Positions 58,146 through 64,000 of a stretch of DNA of 64,000 nt are shown here, piece by piece. Within the stretch, counting starts at the first letter, position 1, and the number at the start of each line of letters is the position of its first letter. Both the position numbers and the translations under genes were made by a program. Origin of the DNA: Vicia villosa. Taxonomy: Eukaryota > Streptophyta > Magnoliopsida > Fabales > Fabaceae. The stretch covers positions 46,818,766 to 46,882,765 of the forward strand of contig NC_081185.1 in assembly GCF_029867415.1 (NCBI RefSeq), written 5' to 3'. The notes beneath the pieces were generated by a model. That model did not search any database and was not told where the DNA came from. It saw only the letters and a program-made list of their open reading frames with translations.

Positions 58146-59226
58146 CTAAAACTTTGACGAAGAGCCGACTTCACGTTCTAACATCTTCTTCTGTTTCTTG
58201 AGCTGAGCGTTTTCTAACATTAGCTGATCGATGATCGAGGAAGCAGGAGGGATATGCTGAGAAAGTTACATTTGTGTTACTTGTCGTTCGAGTACTTCAA
58301 GTAACTCATCCTTCCTTCTTAGGATGTTCTGAATCTCAACATTTTCCGTGTTGACGATCCGATATTTTTTTCTCCAAGCATTTCATTCTTGACACACCTT
58401 GGTTAATGCCGCTTGTAGTTTCTCAACATCGGTGGAGAAAAGGAAGATTGGTTCCCTTAGGGGAAAAGGTTCTTGACGCTGGTAAGGCATCCTGAGCTTG
58501 AATGACCTGACGCGTACCCATTGAAGTTAAGGGTTCAAGGAGATGCAAAGATGTTTCTTGAATAACCATTCGTATAACAACGGTACGCAGCATGTGATGA
58601 ATCCTCCTTGATGCATGTTTCTTGAATGCACGGAGTGGTAAGCATCCGCAAGCAAGGTTGGAACTGGATTTACAATTAAGAAGATCTTAATTGCGTTGAT
58701 GTCGACGAAATCTTCAATGTTAGGGAACAAAAATAATCCATAGATGAGAAATGCCAAGATGTCCTCAAAAGCACTCATATCTTGGATGCTGATGAAGTAC
58801 TGAGCTTGATCCAATAGGAACTTGGAGGGTAATCCTTGAATTCCTCCTTTACTCACCATATGAGTTCTAACGTCGACTACGTTTAAGGGAGTATTGCAGC
58901 AATGATGACGTCGGTAGGATTCTTTTCCAAACTGGAGTACGGATCTTGCGCGTACACGAGTATTCCAATCAGACGAGAATATTCCAATCCAACGTACACA
59001 TGAGTTGATAATCTGGAAAGGTGAACCAGTGATACGTTGGATCGTAAAACTGTACCAAAATGGGAAGGATCCCATCCACAATGTTGGTATTGATAAGAGG
59101 CAGAAGTTTTCCATACTTCTCCTTGAAAGCCTGGGGGTTGACCACTAGTTTTCTGAGCTTTTCCAATTCCTCAACCGTAGGAATTTTGAAGGTATATTTA
59201 TTAGCTCTCTTTCTTCCGTAATCCAT
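58146..59226 (-). pseudogene. Ogre ORF1, copy A, with 359-bp deletion
   Basis: Ogre elements carry an extra ORF upstream of gag, of unknown function. It starts with ATG 59226 (MDYGRKRANKYTFKIPTVEE), goes through FPDYQLMCTLDWNILV with a frameshift near 58970, then GGIQGLPSKFLLDQAQYF, IYGLFLFPNIEDFVDINAIK and PTLLADAYHS, the region of the conserved plant domain annotated as DUF7745. The deletion removes the next part of that domain. The C-terminal coiled-coil segment follows (58490-58146) with one stop at about 58266. Dead copy. Confidence 0.85.
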
Positions 59227-60000
59227 GGTATAGATCCTTAAGTTTTTTCTCTGTTTCTCTCTTTCTCTTTATGAAGTTCAAAACGTTCGTTATTTAGTTT
59301 CCTTGAAAAATGACTGGAAAAAGACTCTTTGTTTTTATTATTATGCTGAATTCATGAATGCATGAATGCGCACACAAGAGTTTTTAGCAAACATGGGGTA
59401 GAAGGGTGTAGTTGTCATGGAGTCACGTCTCTAACCTCGCCCCAGGGTAAACTATGGATTTTGATTTAAGTACCTGTAGAACGGGTTCTAGGGATCTCAG
59501 AGTTTTGCTCAACCTTAAAGATATGTTGACTGGTATCTTCAAGAGAGTTTTCTCTGAGTGTAGTATCTGCGTGACAATAATTTCGTAATCACCGCTCTAC
59601 GTCCTAAGAGGCTTTAAGTGGGGTTAAAGTGTTTCTAGGTCCTCCTGGTACAAATCAGTCTCGGAATGCATTGGCACAGTTAATCACAACCAGCCAGGAA
59701 AATCCCAAGAGTAGATATGGGAACCAAGATTAGAGGCTTCACCGGGACGACATCCTCAATCCTATCTTATGTTGCACTCAAATCCGAGTATAGGATTTCT
59801 CACTACAAGGGGAATCAAGCCCTTTCCCGATACAAAACCCATAAAAGTAAACAAGTATTAATGCAGCAAACACATGATATGATACAGAGGTTAGGCAGGA
59901 CCTCTCTTGTTTGAGGGGGAATTTGGCATCCCTAATTTCTCATTGGGGTTGGACCAGCACAAGTCAACCATTGGTTTGGATGAAAAGCAAGATTATTACT
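59227..60000 (-). other. Ogre leader, copy A
   Basis: Between PBS and ORF1 on the minus strand, no coding potential. It contains AGGCTTCACCGGGACGACAT near 59728, a phrase also seen in modified form in the Ogre LTR near 12590. Confidence 0.65.
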
Positions 60001-60020
60001 TGTCCCCAGTAGAGTCGCCA
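60001..60020 (-). other. Ogre primer-binding site, copy A
   Basis: On the minus strand TGGCGACTCTACTGGGGACA follows a LTR end ...CACCACA and six or seven A. It fits the Ogre PBS reported as tRNA-Arg type. Confidence 0.8.
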
Positions 60021-60026
60021 TTTTTT

Positions 60027-61100
60027 TGTGGTGTCGTTTTTTTACCTCCCTGTTTCACTTGGGAGGACGGCATGTCGGACCCTTCACACGAAATTTGGAA
60101 GGAGAGAGGCGCCCTTGTGGGATGAATTTTATTTCAGTTCTTCCTATGATAGCACACAAACTTTTTAATTATCCTACGAGGAGGAATGGGAAAAAGATCT
60201 CAAATAAACCCTAGGAGTTTTCTAGGTGTGGGGATTTCACCTAATCAGAAGTTCTGGAGTCCGGGAGGTCGGTTATACATAGGGAAGGTTTTAAGCACCT
60301 TACATATCCGTAGTACTCTACGGGAACCTTCTCTGTGTCTATGTGTTTGTGTTTGCTAATTTATTGGGAAAGTTTCTCCTTTGTGTTAGGAGAGAGAATT
60401 GAATTGAATTGAATTGAAAGATAGATGAACTGACTGTTTTTGGATTTTGATTAGCTCGCTGAGATTCCTTGTGAATCTCATGCCTACATGTCCCTAATGG
60501 AAGTTTGGGCTTTTTGTAGTTCGGGGAACTAATTAGGGAAATGAATTGATTTTTTTGGGTGCCTTGCTTGAAGCTCAAGGTTGAAGCTTTGAATTAAATC
60601 TCTGTTTATAGGAAAGAGACATGAAGTCATCCTTACAGAGAGGTATTTCTACTATTCCACCATAAACATTTGAAGTGACAGAAAAGCTGGGTTTGTTTCA
60701 TAAGAGAGGGACCTCACTTATGTGTGCAAGTATGCCAATCGCGGTCTCTTGAATGAAAGAAAGATTTTCAACCAGTTTAGGAAAAGGGAACAAGTCTGGG
60801 TGTGTGTTCCTCAGAGCATGCCTTTCAGAATCCTAAATGGGAGAATGTTTGAAATTGAAATGAAAATGTTTGTATTTTTGAATGTGGTGAAATAGGAGAA
60901 ATATCTCTCTATAGAGATAAATCATGTCTATCTACTGTATGAAAGATTTGAATTTTTGAATGGCTTGTATGAGGCCCAAGCTTGAGGCTTAAAAGAGTTT
61001 TTATTGACTCTGGGAGATGACTCCACTGGGAATTGTCTTTGACTGAAGAAATTTGGGTTCTGTATGAAGCCCAGAATTGTGGCTGACTCTAGTTGGAGAG
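60027..61100 (-). repeat. Ogre 5' LTR end, copy A (truncated)
   Basis: 3' part of a minus-strand Ogre LTR. 60200-60340 has the legume Ogre phrase AACCTTCCCTATGTATAACC (minus). 60618-61100 matches 1811-2320. The LTR is cut at 61100 by the duplication joint. Confidence 0.75.
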
Positions 61101-61232
61101 TGGTTCTTCTGGCGGAGGTCGACTATGTGCAACCACCAGGGCTTCTACCATGTTGTTGAGTCTGTCAACAGATTCTTTGAGAGTAGTGACCTCTTCTCTA
61201 AGTTTCCCATTCTCTTGCTCTAAGTCGTCCAT
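61101..61232 (-). pseudogene. Ogre gag first 44 codons, copy B
   Basis: Same as the start of gag at 57855 (LEQENGKLREEVTTLKE), then cut at the duplication joint, where the frame passes into LTR sequence. Confidence 0.85.
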
Positions 61233-61522
61233 TCTTTTCTTGCGACTTAAACGAGTGTTGTATGAATGAGACAGCTTGAATGTCTTTCTTCACCTCCTTC
61301 TCCTCCTTTCTTTCTGGAGTAAGGAAAGTGATGATTAGGACCGCGACAATTCTCGTGTCTGTGCTTACGACTAAAGTGATGCATGATATGCAATTAAAGA
61401 AATGTTTTTCAAGGAAACACCGTAATTTCTTTATGAAACATCAAAATTTTTATTCATTAAGCGAAACGCTGTTTTTTATAGACTTTGAAAAGGGAAATAC
61501 AAAGAAACAGAGAGAAAGGACT

Positions 61523-62962
61523 CTAAAACTTTGACGAAGAGCCGACTTCACGTTCTAACATCTTCTTCTGTTTCTTGAGCTGAGCGTTTTCTAACATTAG
61601 CTGATCGATGATCGAGGAAGCAGGAGGGATATGCTGAGAAAGTGACATTTGTGTTACTTGTCGTTCGAGTACTTCAAGTAACTCATCCTTCCTTCTTAGG
61701 ATGTTCTGAATCTCAACATTTTCCGTGTTGACGATCCGATATTTTTTTCTCCAAGCATTTCTTTCTTGACACACCTTGGTTAATGCCGCTTGTAGTTTCT
61801 CAACATCGGTGGAGAATAGGAAGATTGGTTCCCTTAGGGGAATAGGTTCTTGACGCTGGTAAGGCATCCTGAGCTTGAATGACCTGACGCGTACCCATTG
61901 AAGTTAAGGGTTCAAGGAGATGCAAAGATGTTTTTCTAACAATCTTCTCCCTTTTCTGTGAACAAGACGCCAGGCTTGGACAATTTCCTTCTTCAGCATG
62001 TTGCCATGATCGTCGATGTTCTTGAAGAACAGACCCTCTAATTGAATGCTACTTGGTACGTTTTTTCATGGGATATCCGTATTGACGACGGGCTAAAGCT
62101 GGATTATAACTGATTCCTCCCTTAGTTCCAATAAGGGGTACGTTGGGATAACTTCCGCAACTGTAGATGATCTTGGTTTCGTCATTGTCGTGACTACACC
62201 AATCAATGTCCGAGTGAGTGAGGGACATGATTTTCTGTGACCAACAAAGGCCATCCCTCAGGTTCCAAAAAGTGCCAGACTTAGGCAGGTGTGAGATGAA
62301 CCATTCGTATAACAACGGTACGCAGCATGTGATGAATCCTCCTTGATGCAGGTTTCTTGAATGCACAGAGTGGTAAGCATCCGCAAGCAAGGTTGGAACT
62401 GGATTTCCAATTAAGAAGATCTTAATTGCGTTGATGTCGACGAAATCGTCAATGTTAGGGAACAAAAATAATCCATAGATTAGAAATGCCAAGATGTCCT
62501 CAAAAGCACTCATATCTTGGATGCTGATGAAGTACTGAGCTTGACCCAATAGGAACTTGGAGGGTAATCCTTGAATTCCTCCTTTACTCACCATATGAGT
62601 TCTAACGTCGACTACGTTTAAGGGAGTAGTTGCAGCAATGATGACGTCAGTAGGATTCTTTTCCAAACTAGAGTATGGATCTTGCGCGTACACGGGTATT
62701 CCAATCAGACGAGAATATTCCAATCCAACGTACACATGAGTTGATAATCTGGAAAGGTGATCCAGTGATACGTTGGATCGTAAAACTGTACCAAAATGGG
62801 AAGGATCCCATCCACAATGTTGGTATTGATAAGAGGCAGAAGTTTTCCATACTTCTCCTTGAAAGCCTGGGGGTTGACCACCAGTTTTATGAGCTTTTCC
62901 AATTCCTCAACCGTAGGAATTTTGAAGGTATATTTATTAGCTATCTTTCTTCCGTAATCCAT
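61523..62962 (-). pseudogene. Ogre ORF1, copy B, fuller but frameshifted
   Basis: ATG 62962. Same protein as copy A but keeps the segment deleted there: LLYEWFISHLPKSGTFWN, SWSQ-type LCWSQKIMSLTHSDIDW, YSCGSYPNVPLIGTKGGISY, ARRQYGYPMKKRTK, ending in a TGA at 62049. Frameshifts near 62705-62735 and after 62049 separate it from the C-terminal coiled coil (61867-61523, LEVLERQVTQMSL, LMLENAQLKKQKKMLEREV). A DUF7745-type domain plus coiled coil is the standard Ogre ORF1 plan. Confidence 0.85.
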
Positions 62963-63737
62963 GGTATAGATCCTTAAGTTTTTTCTCCGTTTCTCTCTTT
63001 CTCTCTATGAAGTTCAAAACGTTCGTTATTTAGTTTCCTTGAAAAATGACTGGAAAAAGACTCTTTGTTTTTATTATTATGATGAATTCATGAATGCATG
63101 AATGCGCACACAAGAGTTTTTAGCAAACATGGGGTAGAAGGGTGTAGTTGTCATGGAGTCACGTCTCTAACCTCGCCCTAGGGTAAACTATGGATTTTGA
63201 TTTAAGTACCTGTAGAATGGGTTCTAGGGATCTCAGAGTTTTGCTCAACCTTAAAGATATGTTGACTGGTATCTTCAAGAGAGTTTTCTCTGAGTGTAGT
63301 ATCTGCGTGACAATAATTTCGTAATCACCGCTCTACGTCCTAAGAGGCTTTAAGTGGGGTTAAAGTGTTTCTAGGTCCTCCTGGTACAAATCAGTCTCGG
63401 AATGCATTGGCGCAGTTAATCACAACCAGCCAGGAAAATCCCAAGAGTAGATATGGGAACCAAGATTAGAGGCTTCACCGGGACGACATCCTCAATCCTA
63501 TCTTATGTTGCACTCAAATCCGAGTATAGGATTTCTCACTACAAGGGGAATCAAGCCCTTTCCCGATACAAAACCCATAAAAGTAAACAAGTATTAATGC
63601 AGCAAACACATGATATGATACAGAGGTTAGGCAGGACCTCTCTTGTTTGAGGGGGAATTTGGCATCCCTAATTTCTCATTGGGGTTGGACCAGCACAAGT
63701 CAACCATTGGTTTGGATGAAAAGCAAGATTATTACTT
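62963..63737 (-). other. Ogre leader, copy B
   Basis: Near-identical to 59227-60000; no coding potential. Confidence 0.65.
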
Positions 63738-63756
63738 GTCCCCAGTAGAGTCGCCA
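63738..63756 (-). other. Ogre primer-binding site, copy B
   Basis: TGGCGACTCTACTGGGGAC on the minus strand, 3736 bp from copy A. Confidence 0.8.
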
Positions 63757-63762
63757 TTTTTT

Positions 63763-64000
63763 TGTGGTGTCGTTTTTTTACCTCCCTGTTTCACTTGGGA
63801 GGACGGCATGTCGGACCCTTCACACGAAATTTGGAAGGAGAGAGGCGCCCTTGTGGGATGAATTTTATTTCAGTTCTTCCTATGATAGCACACAAACTTT
63901 TTAATTATCCTACGAGGAGGAATGGGAAAAAGATCTCAAATAAACCCTAGGAGTTTTCTAGGTGTGGGGATTTCACCTAATCAGAAGTTCTGGAGTCCGG
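63763..64000 (-). repeat. Ogre LTR end, copy B, runs off the window
   Basis: Matches 60027-60269 and is cut by the window edge. Confidence 0.8.

Larger units (their letters stand above)
57724..61100. repeat. Unit A of a direct tandem duplication
   Basis: 57724-60269 is repeated at 61101-64000 in the same orientation with near identity, offset 3377 bp before and 3736 bp after a 359-bp deletion in unit A (near 58556-58565). The joint at 61100/61101 fuses LTR sequence ending GGAGAGTG to gag sequence GTTCTTCTGG, with about 3 bp (GTG) of shared sequence. Confidence 0.88.

Overview
This window is plant intergenic DNA made almost entirely of nested transposable elements. I found no ordinary host gene, rRNA, functional tRNA or CRISPR array. 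Giant Ogre/Tat Ty3-gypsy elements (LTRs of several kb, an extra ORF1 upstream of gag, an intron before the reverse transcriptase, tandem repeats in the 3' UTR), together with Tekay-, CRM- and Athila/Cyclops-like elements, suggest a large legume genome, probably tribe Fabeae (pea, vetch or grass-pea relatives). The species cannot be fixed from the sequence.

Layout. 1-1811: decayed Ty1/copia-like gag. 1812-2491 and 11640-16294: a long minus-strand Ogre 3' LTR, split by a CRM-like element (2497-11634, TSD CTTAG). That element's 5' LTR holds a solo LTR (2572-4916, TSD CGTGC). 16295-17206 and 28259-30750: Ogre 3' UTR with three hairpin-forming tandem arrays, split by a gag-only Tat element (17207-28258, TSD ACTGC, PBS, PPT and both LTRs present). 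30751-33055: remnant Ogre pol, minus strand. 33056-34396: fragment of another Ogre LTR. 34397-41690: broken minus-strand Tekay element holding a broken Athila/Cyclops-like element (35077 to about 38910). 41690-56727: plus-strand Ogre lacking its 5' half; its integrase is split by a Mutator-like DNA transposon (46075-50909, 9-bp TSD TAAAGAAGA), whose transposase is in turn split by a second solo LTR (46854-48822, TSD GTTGC). 56728-64000: 5' part of a minus-strand Ogre (gag, ORF1, leader, PBS, LTR end), with a tandem duplication that repeats ORF1 and the LTR end.

The minus-strand Ogre pieces at the two ends share about 0.5 kb of LTR sequence at about 95% identity (1811-2320 and 60618-61100). 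The simplest reading is one giant minus-strand Ogre, or two copies of one family, as the scaffold into which most of the rest was inserted. Every retroelement coding region carries stops, frameshifts or deletions. The one apparently intact gene is a two-exon GRF zinc-finger gene inside the Mutator-like element.

The most unusual signal is structural. The 3' UTR arrays of the Ogre/Tat elements fold, repeat by repeat, into hairpins whose arms change together between units, with several G-U pairs possible only on the element's own RNA strand. A second, shared hairpin type follows the pol stop codon in both Ogre elements, with a weaker relative in the gag-only element.
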